From SpSt-398 sp041752235 (lineage in GTDB: Bacteria; Bacteroidota; Bacteroidia; Chitinophagales; Chitinophagaceae): a stretch of 64,000 bases of DNA. The position numbers and the translations under genes are program-made. The notes under the pieces were generated by a model, which searched no databases, was not told the origin of the DNA, and saw only the letters and a list, made by a program, of their open reading frames with translations. Position 1 is the first letter of the stretch; the number at the start of each line of letters is the position of its first letter. This document shows positions 26,444 to 35,384 of the stretch, piece by piece. Where the stretch lies: NCBI GenBank assembly GCA_041752235.1, contig JBGSHM010000002.1:62001-126000 (forward strand), in the 5' to 3' direction.

Positions 26444-27223
26444 GTGAAGAAACTCCTTTTGCCAATTCTTATTCTGATCGCCTCGGTACCCGTTGTTGCA
26501 CAGGAAAAATCTACCCGCGATACCAAACGCGAGTCCCGCCGCAATAAAATCAACGAAATGGTGAAACAGGAGGAGGAAGGCGTTCTCGTTTACCATAAGC
26601 AAAACATTTTTGCCATACAACTAAGGACCAATGGTTTTGGCGGTTTCTATGAACTGGGGAGGAGCAAGACCCCGAATGTATCCATGATATACAGCATTGA
26701 ATTCAATGAGACCAAACACCAGAAGGAAGACAAGAAATTTGTCTTTTTTGGCAATCCTTATATCTATGGCAAGATCAATAATTTCTATAACCTCAAACTC
26801 GGAGTTGGACAACAGCGTGTCCTTGGCCAAAAAGGAAATAAGAATGGGATTGCGGTGATGGGCGTTTATTCCGGAGGTTTATCCGTTGGTCTTCTTCGAC
26901 CCTATTATATCCGGTACAATAACGGAGGCTTTATCGAAACCATCAAATATTCGGCTGCCGACAGTGCCAAGTTCGTCGACGGACCGATAGACGGCGCCGC
27001 CGGCATCGGAAAAGGATGGGGAGAAATGAAGATCAAACCCGGCGCCTTTGCCAAAGCCGCCATACGGTTTGACTGGGGCCGGTTTAATGAAACGGTTTCC
27101 GGGATCGAAGCGGGCATCAGCGCTGAATTCTATGCCGGAAAGGTTCCCCTGATGCTGTTTCAAAAGGAGAGCCAGTTTTTCTTCCAGGGCCACCTCGCTA
27201 TCCTGTTTGGTCGTCGCAAGTAA
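26444..27223 (+). CDS. predicted outer-membrane or periplasmic protein, unknown function
   Basis: 259 residues. Signal peptide MKKLLLPILILIASVPVVAQ, then a charged helix (about 22-45) and a long series of alternating amphipathic strands ending in HLAILFGRRK, suggesting a small beta-barrel. I do not recognise a named family. Its 3' end carries the -33 element of the lipA promoter. Confidence 0.7.
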   Translation: MKKLLLPILILIASVPVVAQEKSTRDTKRESRRNKINEMVKQEEEGVLVYHKQNIFAIQLRTNGFGGFYELGRSKTPNVSMIYSIEFNETKHQKEDKKFVFFGNPYIYGKINNFYNLKLGVGQQRVLGQKGNKNGIAVMGVYSGGLSVGLLRPYYIRYNNGGFIETIKYSAADSAKFVDGPIDGAAGIGKGWGEMKIKPGAFAKAAIRFDWGRFNETVSGIEAGISAEFYAGKVPLMLFQKESQFFFQGHLAILFGRRK

Positions 27224-27237
27224 TCGTGCTATTTTTG
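27206..27237 (+). promoter_or_regulatory. lipA promoter (TTTG, 20-bp spacer, TATTTTTG)
   Basis: TTTG at 27206-27209 and TATTTTTG at 27230-27237, with a 20-bp spacer. The -7 box ends only 5 bp before the lipA ATG at 27243, so transcription should start at or very near the start codon. The identical spacing is found at 53784-53815. Confidence 0.65.
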
Positions 27238-27242
27238 CCTTC

Positions 27243-28163
27243 ATGACAGAACTACCCGTATCATCCGCCACCCCGGCGAAACCAAGGGTAAAGAAACCGG
27301 ACTGGCTCCGGGTGAAACTACCTCTGGGGGATAATTACAAGCATGTTCGGGGGCTGGTGGACCATCATAAACTACACACCATTTGTGAAAGCGGCAATTG
27401 CCCCAATATGGGCGAGTGCTGGGGCGCCGGAACAGCTACCTTCATGATTCTGGGAAATATCTGCACCCGCAGTTGCGGATTCTGTGCCGTAGCCACAGGC
27501 CGCCCCGATCCGTTGGATTGGGATGAACCACAACGGGTCGCAGAAGCCATTCACCTCATGAAGGTTAAACACGCCGTTATCACCTCGGTTGACCGGGACG
27601 AGATTCCAGATGGCGGTTCCATCATCTGGTACAATACCATCAAGGCTGTCAAAACCCTCAATCCCGACACCACCCTTGAGACCCTCATTCCTGATTTCAA
27701 AGGACAAAAAGAGAATATCCTGCGGGTAGCCGAAGCCGCTCCGGAGGTCATCAGTCATAATATTGAAACAGTAGAAAGACTCACCCGGCAAGTGCGTATC
27801 CAGGCTAAATACTGGCGAAGCATGGACGTGATCAAGACCCTGAAAGAAGCCGGTATACGCACCAAGAGCGGCATCATGCTGGGGTTGGGTGAAAAAAAGG
27901 AAGAGGTCATCCAAACACTCCGTGATCTGCGCGACAATGGATGTGATGTGGTCACCATTGGCCAATACCTCCAACCAACCAGCCGCCATTTGCCGGTGGA
28001 TCGTTTTGTACACCCCGATGAATTTGCCGAATACCGCGACCTGGGCTATGAAATGGGCCTGGATTATGTAGAAAGCGGACCCCTTGTAAGATCCTCCTAT
28101 CACAGTGAAAAACACGTGTTCCCAGAGATCGGCCGCCGGGAATGGGAATCAGGCCGTCTTTAA
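27243..28163 (+). CDS. lipA: lipoyl synthase
   Basis: 306 residues. Radical-SAM enzyme that inserts sulfur into octanoyl chains on E2 and GcvH proteins. The auxiliary cluster motif CESGNCPNMGEC (C-X4-C-X5-C), the radical-SAM motif CTRSCGFC (C-X3-C-X2-C) and the terminal RSSYHSEK are all present. The ATG at 27243 is preferred; the longer frame from a TTG at 27207 overlaps the previous gene. Chosen this way the mRNA appears leaderless. Confidence 0.95.
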   Translation: MTELPVSSATPAKPRVKKPDWLRVKLPLGDNYKHVRGLVDHHKLHTICESGNCPNMGECWGAGTATFMILGNICTRSCGFCAVATGRPDPLDWDEPQRVAEAIHLMKVKHAVITSVDRDEIPDGGSIIWYNTIKAVKTLNPDTTLETLIPDFKGQKENILRVAEAAPEVISHNIETVERLTRQVRIQAKYWRSMDVIKTLKEAGIRTKSGIMLGLGEKKEEVIQTLRDLRDNGCDVVTIGQYLQPTSRHLPVDRFVHPDEFAEYRDLGYEMGLDYVESGPLVRSSYHSEKHVFPEIGRREWESGRL

Positions 28164-28186
28164 ATGCTTTTTTGAGGATAAAGAAA

Positions 28187-30112
28187 ATGAGGAAATTCAC
28201 GATCATCACGATAGGTTGCCTGTTGCTGGCCTTTATTGACCTAAAGGCCCAGTATATCCTCAATGGAAATGCGATCAAGAATTCCTGCAATTGCTACACC
28301 CTTACCAATGCAGTAAATACCCAGAGTGGGAGTGTATGGAATGCCAACAAGATCGATCTTCGGCAACCTTTTGATTTCTGGTTTAATGTCTATCTTGGTT
28401 GTAAGGATGCCGATGGAGCCGATGGGATCGTTTTCATGCTACAACCAATAAGTACCAGTTTGGGGGCCTCCGGGGGAGGACTAGGCTTTGCGGGTGTTGT
28501 ACCATCCGTGGGCATCTTACTGGATACCTGGCAGAATACGGAAGATAATGATCCGGTATTTGATCACATCAGCATACAAGCCAATGGAGTAATCGGACAT
28601 GGAGCCGATCTCGCCGGACCCGTACAAGCCTCCACCATCAATGGTAACATTGAAGATTGCCAATGGCATGTGCTGCGCATATCCTGGGATCCCGTTTCCC
28701 AATACCTCCGTTCCTATTTTGATGGAGAGCTAAGGGTGGAAACAAGAACCGATCTGGTGGCGACAATCTTCAATAATGATCCCATGGTGTATTGGGGGTT
28801 TAGCGCTGCAACAGGTGGATCCAATAACCTGCAACAATTTTGTACGGCCCTCAACCCGGTTTTTTCCACCAGTCTGGGTACAACCAATACCAGTTGTGAC
28901 CTGGACCCGATCCTTTTCACCAGTCAGTCACAATCCTTTGGGCCGATTCAATCCTATTACTGGAATTTTGGTGATGGCACCACCAGTACCTTGCAGAACC
29001 CACCGCCAAAAATCTATAGCCAGCCAGGAATCTATGAAACCAAACTGGTGATCACCGGATTGGATGGTTGTGTAAGCGATACCTTACGCAAAACGATTGT
29101 GATCGGCACCAAACCAGTGGCCGATTTCAATGTAGAAGATACCTGCGCGGGTGATCCACCCCGTATAACCGATCTTTCCTCCAATTCAATAGGCGCCATC
29201 AATCAATGGACCTGGTTATTAAACGGTTCATCGGTTTCCGGTGTACAGCAACCACAGTTCTTTGACCTTCCGGCTGGAAACCCAGAACTTGGGCTGGTCG
29301 TCCGCTCCGTGTATGGTTGTGAGTCGGATACCATCCGGAAGAATGCGCTGCTTCATCCCGTTCCGGCTTTTACTACCGTTACTCCGGATGCATGTCTGAA
29401 TGAATTGGTATCACTAACAGCCACACGCACCGAAATGGCTGCCAATATCACCCAATGGAATTGGAACCTGGGAGATGGCACCACCGCCTCTGTACAATCA
29501 CCTAACCATACCTATACCAGGCCTGGAACTTTTACTTTAAAGGCATGGGCTATTTCTGATCAGGGCTGCCTGTCCGATACTGTTACAAACACCCTGCAGA
29601 TTATCGAAGCAAAGGCTTTTGCTGGAAATGATACGATCCTCTTAAAGGATGTACCGGCCATGTTCCGCGCCACCGGTGGATCAAACTATTCCTGGAGCCC
29701 CCCAACCGGATTAAGCGACCCGAATATTTTCAACCCGGTCGTTACCCTTCAGAACGATCAGGAATATGAACTGACTGTTACAACCCCGGAAGGTTGTGTC
29801 GATAAAGACTCGATCTATATTACCGTATTCAAAGGTTCAGCGATATATGTGCCTACCGGATTCACACCCAATAATGATGGGTTGAATGATCTCCTGCGCC
29901 CACGGTTCATTGGTATTTCTCAGGTTGATTTCTTTACGATCTATAACCGATGGGGAGAACAAGTGTATTCCACCAAACAGATCGGCGAAGGCTGGGATGG
30001 CCGATTAAAGGGCTTACCTCAACCCGTTGGTACCTATGTATGGATGCTAAAAGCAGTTGATGCCGTTGGCCAAAAATATGAGTTGAAAGGGATCTTCACG
30101 CTCATCCGCTAA
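28187..30112 (+). CDS. secreted L-type lectin / PKD protein with CHU_C sorting domain
   Basis: 641 residues, start at 28187 giving the signal peptide MRKFTIITIGCLLLAF. An L-type (legume-like) lectin domain occupies about 25-235 (DADGADGIVFMLQP, GILLDTWQN, DHISIQANG). At least two PKD-like domains follow, with YYWNFGDGTTS and WNWNLGDGTTA cores. The C-terminal ~85 residues contain IYVPTGFTPNNDGLND and end KGIFTLIR, the type IX secretion sorting domain. Probably a surface glycan-binding adhesin. It starts 23 bp after lipA. Confidence 0.9.
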   Translation: MRKFTIITIGCLLLAFIDLKAQYILNGNAIKNSCNCYTLTNAVNTQSGSVWNANKIDLRQPFDFWFNVYLGCKDADGADGIVFMLQPISTSLGASGGGLGFAGVVPSVGILLDTWQNTEDNDPVFDHISIQANGVIGHGADLAGPVQASTINGNIEDCQWHVLRISWDPVSQYLRSYFDGELRVETRTDLVATIFNNDPMVYWGFSAATGGSNNLQQFCTALNPVFSTSLGTTNTSCDLDPILFTSQSQSFGPIQSYYWNFGDGTTSTLQNPPPKIYSQPGIYETKLVITGLDGCVSDTLRKTIVIGTKPVADFNVEDTCAGDPPRITDLSSNSIGAINQWTWLLNGSSVSGVQQPQFFDLPAGNPELGLVVRSVYGCESDTIRKNALLHPVPAFTTVTPDACLNELVSLTATRTEMAANITQWNWNLGDGTTASVQSPNHTYTRPGTFTLKAWAISDQGCLSDTVTNTLQIIEAKAFAGNDTILLKDVPAMFRATGGSNYSWSPPTGLSDPNIFNPVVTLQNDQEYELTVTTPEGCVDKDSIYITVFKGSAIYVPTGFTPNNDGLNDLLRPRFIGISQVDFFTIYNRWGEQVYSTKQIGEGWDGRLKGLPQPVGTYVWMLKAVDAVGQKYELKGIFTLIR

Positions 30113-30122
30113 CTCCCTCTTT

Positions 30123-30154
30123 CCGCCCCTTCCGCCTTCGCGCCCTGGCGGTAA
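30123..30154. repeat. octad-repeat half element B3
   Basis: Single arm: CGCCCCTT, CCGCCTTCG, CGCCCTGG, CGGTAA. It resembles the right half of elements B1, B2 and B5 and lies between two genes of the same direction. Confidence 0.65.
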
Positions 30155-30172
30155 AATCGGTACATTCGTATT

Positions 30173-31135
30173 ATGAAACTCCTGCCACTACTACTAACAT
30201 TCTCCATTATCCAACTTCATTCCAATGCCCAAATCCAATGGCAAGACGTCTCCCAGCAATACGCCCCCTTACCAACCTCCATTCAGGTTTTTAAAACAGA
30301 ATCATTGGTAGACGGCAAACCCAATATCGCCTATTACCTGATCGCTGATCTAAACGATAAAGAACTTCAATTCAAAACAGATACTACCTACAAACGCCGT
30401 CTCACCCCGGGAGAATTTTACCAAAAAAATGAACAAGCCCTGGCGGTGATCAACACAACTTTTTTTTCATTTCAAACCCATCAGAACCTCAACCTGGTCA
30501 TCAAAGACAAAAAACTTGTTGGCTATAATATCCATTCTCTTCCAGGAAAGGGAAAAGATACTTTGACATGGAGACATCCTTTAGGAAGTGCCATCGGCAT
30601 TTTTAAAAACAGAACAGCGGATATTGCCTGGACATGGACCGATTCAAACAGCCGAAAAGTTTGGGCACTTCAACACCCCATACCCTCCATGATCAAGGAT
30701 TCAATAAGACAGGCAGATTTTTCATTTTTTGCCGGCACTTATTCCGGCTGGCGCAAATGGAAACCAATAGCAGCGGTAGGAGGGGGTCCTGTTCTGGTAC
30801 AGGATGGGGAGATAATGATTACCAATAACGAAGAAGGGAAATTTGCCGGAAAAGCCATAGACGACAAACATCCACGCTCTGCGATGGGATATACAGCCGA
30901 TGGAAAACTGGTGTTGTTGGTCGTGCAGGGACGAATGCCCGGATTGGCCGAAGGAGCCAGCCTCACCCAACTGGCCCAAATGCTCAAAGAAATCGGTTGC
31001 ACAGAAGCCATGAACCTGGATGGAGGGGGAAGCAGTTGCCTAATAATAAATGGAAAAGAAACGATTAAACCTTCGGATAAGGAAGGACAGCGGGCCGTGC
31101 CGGGGGTGTTTTTGATCGTGAGACGTGAGGCGTGA
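30173..31135 (+). CDS. exported phosphodiester glycosidase (NAGPA-type) family protein
   Basis: 320 residues with a signal peptide ending near HSNAQ. The C-terminal half has the NAGPA-domain pattern: AVGGGPVLV, HPRSAMGYT, AMNLDGGGSS. The family removes N-acetylglucosamine from phosphodiester linkages in animals; bacterial members are poorly defined and may act on cell-wall or exopolysaccharide linkages. Its last codons and TGA stop lie within repeat A2. Confidence 0.85.
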   Translation: MKLLPLLLTFSIIQLHSNAQIQWQDVSQQYAPLPTSIQVFKTESLVDGKPNIAYYLIADLNDKELQFKTDTTYKRRLTPGEFYQKNEQALAVINTTFFSFQTHQNLNLVIKDKKLVGYNIHSLPGKGKDTLTWRHPLGSAIGIFKNRTADIAWTWTDSNSRKVWALQHPIPSMIKDSIRQADFSFFAGTYSGWRKWKPIAAVGGGPVLVQDGEIMITNNEEGKFAGKAIDDKHPRSAMGYTADGKLVLLVVQGRMPGLAEGASLTQLAQMLKEIGCTEAMNLDGGGSSCLIINGKETIKPSDKEGQRAVPGVFLIVRREA

Positions 31136-31155
31136 GACGTCTCACGTCTCACGAT
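31115..31155. repeat. heptad-repeat inverted element A2 (convergent gap)
   Basis: Perfect 15-bp arms (31115-31129 and 31141-31155) and an 11-nt loop that contains one further GTGAG word. In heptads: CGTGAGA, CGTGAGG, CGTGAGA, CGTCTCA, CGTCTCA. It covers the end of the upstream gene, including its stop, and the gap to the ROK kinase. Confidence 0.93.
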
Positions 31156-31156
31156 T

Positions 31157-32134
31157 CTACTTCGTCCCATCCCACACCAACGCACTCGCGCCTAAAATAG
31201 CGGCATCACTTTCTTTCAGGTGACTGATCAATATTTTTACCTTATTATGGAATACCTCGATCACATTGGCTTCCATATGTTCCTTTGTGGGTTTTAGAAT
31301 GAGGTCTCCTGCTTTTGTGAGGCCACCGAAAAGAATAATGGCTTCGGGGCTTAAGTTCATAACGGTATTGGCCAGTGCAATACCCAGGATCCGACCTGTA
31401 TATTCAAATATCTCTTTGGCCAATTTATCTCCTTGTATGGCGGCTTCATATACTTTTTTGGAACTCATTTCCTCAGCCGGTACTTGTCGCAACAAACTAT
31501 CCTCGGTGCTTTTGGATAACACTTCAAGGGCGGTAAGGGTGACCCCGGTAGCAGAAGCATAACTTTCTAAGGAACCCCGTTTGCCCGTGCCTTCATGCAG
31601 GCGGCCATCGGGGATGATGATATTATGACCGAGTTCTCCGGCAAAACCATCATGCCCATAGATCAATTGGCCATTGGCTACAAAACCACTTCCCACACCG
31701 GTGCCCAGGGTGATCATGACAAAATCCTTCATGCCTTTGGCCGCGCCATACATCATTTCTCCTATGGCAGCCGCATTGGCATCATTCGTTACTGTTACAG
31801 GGAGATGAAATTTATCGTGGAATTTCTTGGCAAGCGGAATGATCCCTTTCCAGGGCAGATTAGGTGCATATTCAATGGTGCCGGTATAAAAGTTTCCATT
31901 GGGCGCTCCAACACCGATCCCTTTGAATTTTCCTACACCACCGGCCTTTTCCACCAACTCCATCAAACGATCATGAAGCTCACTGATAAAACTATCGATG
32001 TCGGCATGATTTCGGGTGGCCAACTCACTGGAGAAAAGTACATTCCCATTTCTGTCTACGATACCAAACTTGGTTCCGGTGCCGCCAATATCAATACCGA
32101 TCGCCAACTGCTCATTGATCATTTTCTTTGCCAT
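31157..32134 (-). CDS. ROK-family sugar kinase (glucokinase-like)
   Basis: 325 residues. Phosphate-1 loop GIDIGGTGTKFG, catalytic DANAAAIGE, then GELGHNIII and a second glycine-rich ATP loop GTGVGSGF. In the zinc-binding segment (HEGTGKRGSLE) all three cysteines of the ROK consensus are replaced, leaving only the His. This is also seen in polyphosphate-glucokinase-like members. Likely phosphorylates glucose or a related hexose. It lies downstream of the FucP-like transporter on the same strand, though a terminator stands between them. Confidence 0.85.
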   Translation of the reverse strand: MAKKMINEQLAIGIDIGGTGTKFGIVDRNGNVLFSSELATRNHADIDSFISELHDRLMELVEKAGGVGKFKGIGVGAPNGNFYTGTIEYAPNLPWKGIIPLAKKFHDKFHLPVTVTNDANAAAIGEMMYGAAKGMKDFVMITLGTGVGSGFVANGQLIYGHDGFAGELGHNIIIPDGRLHEGTGKRGSLESYASATGVTLTALEVLSKSTEDSLLRQVPAEEMSSKKVYEAAIQGDKLAKEIFEYTGRILGIALANTVMNLSPEAIILFGGLTKAGDLILKPTKEHMEANVIEVFHNKVKILISHLKESDAAILGASALVWDGTK

Positions 32135-32154
32135 AGTCCATGTGGTTTTTGAAT

Positions 32155-32182
32155 AAAAACGTCCCGTTAAAACTAACGGGAC
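32155..32182 (-). terminator. rho-independent terminator of the FucP-like transporter
   Basis: GTCCCGTTA (32161-32169) pairs perfectly with TAACGGGAC (32174-32182) over a 4-nt loop. On the minus strand it is followed by GTTTTT. It may allow partial read-through into the ROK gene. Confidence 0.88.
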
Positions 32183-32211
32183 GGGAAAGATACAAATTCA
32201 TTTTTATTTGG

Positions 32212-33843
32212 TTAATGACCTCCTGATACCTGTTGGTCAAAATCAATTCCTTGCTTCTTCAATTCTGCTTTACTCTTCATCGCATGCCAGGCGAGGTAAG
32301 CAAAACAAACAAGGGGAACTATATAAGACATATGTGTCCACGGACCAGTAGTAATCCCGTTTACCTCGGTGCCAAGATCCAGATCGATCAAGGCTCCCTG
32401 TGCGGGTGGGATTATGGCACCACCCAGGATCATCATGATAAGGAAAGAGGAACCCTGGCTGGTGTATTTGCCTATGCCTGCCACCGCTAAGGAGAAGATA
32501 CAGGGCCACATGACGGAACAGCAAAGGCCACAGGCAATTATTAAATAATTGGCCACCATCCCATTGGTGAAAAGAGAAATAAGGATAAAGGCGGCGGCCA
32601 TTACAGAAACTGTGGTCAGCAATTTTACGGGCTTTTCCTGTGAATATAGATTGGCCGCAACAAGTAAGAGTATCATGATCGGATAATATTTGTAATCCGA
32701 AATATCGTTTCCTTTCAGATAGTTGGCCAGGCAAATGATTCCAAAGGCAAGAAAGGGAACAAGTCCAACCAGCCACTGCTTGGTCCGTTTGCTCAAATTA
32801 AATACGCTCACAGCTCCGGTCCACCTACCAATCATCAAGCTACCCCAGTAAAGGGCAATGAGGTGTGAATTATGTTTCTCATCATACCCTCCGAACTCCG
32901 GACGCTTTAAAAATGCCCCGAAATTGTTGTCAATAGTCACTTCTACTCCTACATAAACAAAGATGGCGATCATGCCGAGTACCAACTGAGGGTATTGCAT
33001 GGCCCCCCAGCCAGACTTATTCATGGCAGCAGTAAACATCGATCCAAAAAGAATAGAAAGGATGACCAACAAAGAGGCATAGATCACATAGGATTTGGGG
33101 ATACCGGTTTGCTCCCGTATGGCGTCCGCAAACAGAACAGGCAGGAACACTAAACCAATGATCAATAAGACGCGCATGGCCTTGGGACTCTTCTCCAAAT
33201 GTTCATCACTGGTCACCTTAGGCAACTTGGCCACGGCAAATATGATTGCTGCCAGTGTAAACAATCCTGCCAAAAAGAAATAGACCGTTTCAATATTTCC
33301 GATAGTCGCCTCTTTTGTGGAGGTTGCCGAGCCAAAAAGCATGAAGGATACAGCCAAAGGCCCCAACAAGGTACCAAAGGAATTAACTCCACCAGCCATG
33401 TTCAACCGGTGAGAACCCGTTTCAGGAGAACCCAGGGCAATAGCAAATGGCTGGGCGGAAGTCTGTTGAAGGGAAAACCCAAGAGCAATGATAAAGAAAG
33501 CTACAAGCACCATTCCAAAAGTGGGATGGGCCGATGTACTGATCAGCGCCAGCGCCAGGGCGCCCACAACCGAAATAAGAAGTCCATAAATGATCCCTTT
33601 CTTATACCCGATCTTATTTAGCAGGTCAAATCCGACAAGGGCAGAGATTACATAGAGAATCAGGGAACCATAAAAATAGGCCCCGTAAAAGGCAGAACCA
33701 ATCAACTGCGATTGTAATTGATCCAAATCGAAGAATTTCTTACAAAAGGGAATGAAAATACTGTTGCTGGCGGCTACGAATCCCCAGAAGAAAAAGACGG
33801 TGATTAAGGTGCCAAACTGGGACCATTTTGTTTCCTGATTCAT
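32212..33843 (-). CDS. FucP-like major facilitator sugar:H+ symporter
   Basis: 543 residues from the ATG at 33843 (MNQETKWSQFG), the family start. About twelve to fourteen membrane helices. FFFWGFVAASNSIFIPF at the N-terminus is the mark of the fucose/glucose/galactose permease group. It is longer than E. coli FucP (about 438), with extra helices in the C-terminal half. With the ROK kinase downstream it suggests hexose import and phosphorylation. It is divergent from glgA, about 110 bp apart. Confidence 0.87.
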   Translation of the reverse strand: MNQETKWSQFGTLITVFFFWGFVAASNSIFIPFCKKFFDLDQLQSQLIGSAFYGAYFYGSLILYVISALVGFDLLNKIGYKKGIIYGLLISVVGALALALISTSAHPTFGMVLVAFFIIALGFSLQQTSAQPFAIALGSPETGSHRLNMAGGVNSFGTLLGPLAVSFMLFGSATSTKEATIGNIETVYFFLAGLFTLAAIIFAVAKLPKVTSDEHLEKSPKAMRVLLIIGLVFLPVLFADAIREQTGIPKSYVIYASLLVILSILFGSMFTAAMNKSGWGAMQYPQLVLGMIAIFVYVGVEVTIDNNFGAFLKRPEFGGYDEKHNSHLIALYWGSLMIGRWTGAVSVFNLSKRTKQWLVGLVPFLAFGIICLANYLKGNDISDYKYYPIMILLLVAANLYSQEKPVKLLTTVSVMAAAFILISLFTNGMVANYLIIACGLCCSVMWPCIFSLAVAGIGKYTSQGSSFLIMMILGGAIIPPAQGALIDLDLGTEVNGITTGPWTHMSYIVPLVCFAYLAWHAMKSKAELKKQGIDFDQQVSGGH

Positions 33844-33953
33844 ACAGCAATAATTAATTTTTGATTTAAAACGAAAGGTAAGGAAAAACCTTATCGAAAA
33901 ATTTTTAAACCAAATAATCATCCTATCAAAAAACCACTTAATTTGAGGTAGTT

Positions 33954-35372
33954 ATGGAAATCATTCACGTTTCTGCCGAATGTTACCCGGTCGCTAAAGC
34001 CGGGGGACTGGGTGATGTGGTGGGAGCCCTTCCCAAGTACCAGACAAAAGCCGGTCATGTGGCAAAAGTGGTCATGCCCATGTACCGCACCCCATTCCTG
34101 TATAAGAATGATTGGGATCTTGTTCACGAAGGGGGACAGTCACTCGGTGGTCAGCATTTTCACTACAGCGTCATAAAAGAACGAACCAATAAACTCGGAT
34201 TCGATCTTTACCTCATTGATATCAATGGCCTGCTTGACAGGGAAAAGATCTATGGCTATGATGACGATACTGAGCGATTCATGTCATTTCAGATCGCTTT
34301 TTGTGACTGGCTATCGCGATGGGAACACAAACCAAATGTCATCCATTGCCATGATCACCATACCGGCATGATCCCTTTCATGCTGAAATACTGTTATGGA
34401 TTTAACCGCCTGGCCGATATCCCTACTGTTTTCACCGTCCATAATGCCCAATACCAGGGCTGGATGGGATGGGACAAGAGCCACTATATTCCACCATGGG
34501 ACAATTGGAAGGCCGGACTTATTGAATGGAACAATGCGATCAACCCACTTGCCGCCGCTGTAAAAAATTCATGGAAGGTGACAACCGTGAGCAATAGCTA
34601 CCTTGATGAATTGAAATTCATGTCGAATGGGTTAGAAAAACTTTTTGAATACGAAAAAGGAAAAAGCGTTGGAATCCTCAATGGAATCGACAATGATGTG
34701 TGGGATCCTACCAGGGACAGCATGATCGCAACGAACTATGATCCCGAGGAAGTGAATAAGGGTAAGAAAAAAAATAAACTCGAACTCTGTGGCCAGTTTG
34801 GTCTCGATGTAGATAAACCTCTTTTTGTATTCATTGGCCGCTTGGTAGGAGAGAAGGCTGCCGATCTTTTACCGGATGCCATTACCAGTTCTATTTATCA
34901 GCATCATGGTAACGCCAACTTTCTGGTACTCGGCTCGGGTGAACCTCAGGTGGAACAGAGTCTCGAGCATATTAAAAGCCAATTCAAAGGGTATGTAAAT
35001 ACTTTTATTGGATACAGCGAGCCGCTCAGCCACCTGATGTATGCCGGTGCCGATTTCCTGCTCATGCCAAGCAGGGTAGAGCCTTGCGGCCTTAATCAAA
35101 TGTATGCCCTTCGGTATGGAACGGTTCCGCTTGTAAGAAGCACGGGTGGGTTAAAAGATACGGTAACTGACTTTGGTGACTACCAGGGTTTCGGAATCCG
35201 GTTTAACAATGCCGATGTCGGCGATATCACCTATTCCGTCGGCCGTGCCATTGATCTGTATTCCCATAAAAAAGAGTTATACAATTGGATGCGCCACCAC
35301 ATGATGAACCTGGATCATTCCTGGGATTCTTCCGCCAATACTTATTTATCGCTATATGAGTCACTCAAATAA
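33954..35372 (+). CDS. glgA: glycogen synthase (ADP-glucose type)
   Basis: 472 residues, GT5. Transfers glucose from ADP-glucose to glycogen. The N-terminal KAGGLGDVVGALP loop binds ADP-glucose. The GT-B C-terminal domain carries FIGRLVGEKAADL and MPSRVEPCGLNQMYALRYGTVPLVRSTGGLKDTV, which includes the catalytic Glu region. It is 12 bp ahead of glgC, so synthase and ADP-glucose supply are co-transcribed. Confidence 0.95.
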   Translation: MEIIHVSAECYPVAKAGGLGDVVGALPKYQTKAGHVAKVVMPMYRTPFLYKNDWDLVHEGGQSLGGQHFHYSVIKERTNKLGFDLYLIDINGLLDREKIYGYDDDTERFMSFQIAFCDWLSRWEHKPNVIHCHDHHTGMIPFMLKYCYGFNRLADIPTVFTVHNAQYQGWMGWDKSHYIPPWDNWKAGLIEWNNAINPLAAAVKNSWKVTTVSNSYLDELKFMSNGLEKLFEYEKGKSVGILNGIDNDVWDPTRDSMIATNYDPEEVNKGKKKNKLELCGQFGLDVDKPLFVFIGRLVGEKAADLLPDAITSSIYQHHGNANFLVLGSGEPQVEQSLEHIKSQFKGYVNTFIGYSEPLSHLMYAGADFLLMPSRVEPCGLNQMYALRYGTVPLVRSTGGLKDTVTDFGDYQGFGIRFNNADVGDITYSVGRAIDLYSHKKELYNWMRHHMMNLDHSWDSSANTYLSLYESLK

Positions 35373-35384
35373 AATCTAACGGTT

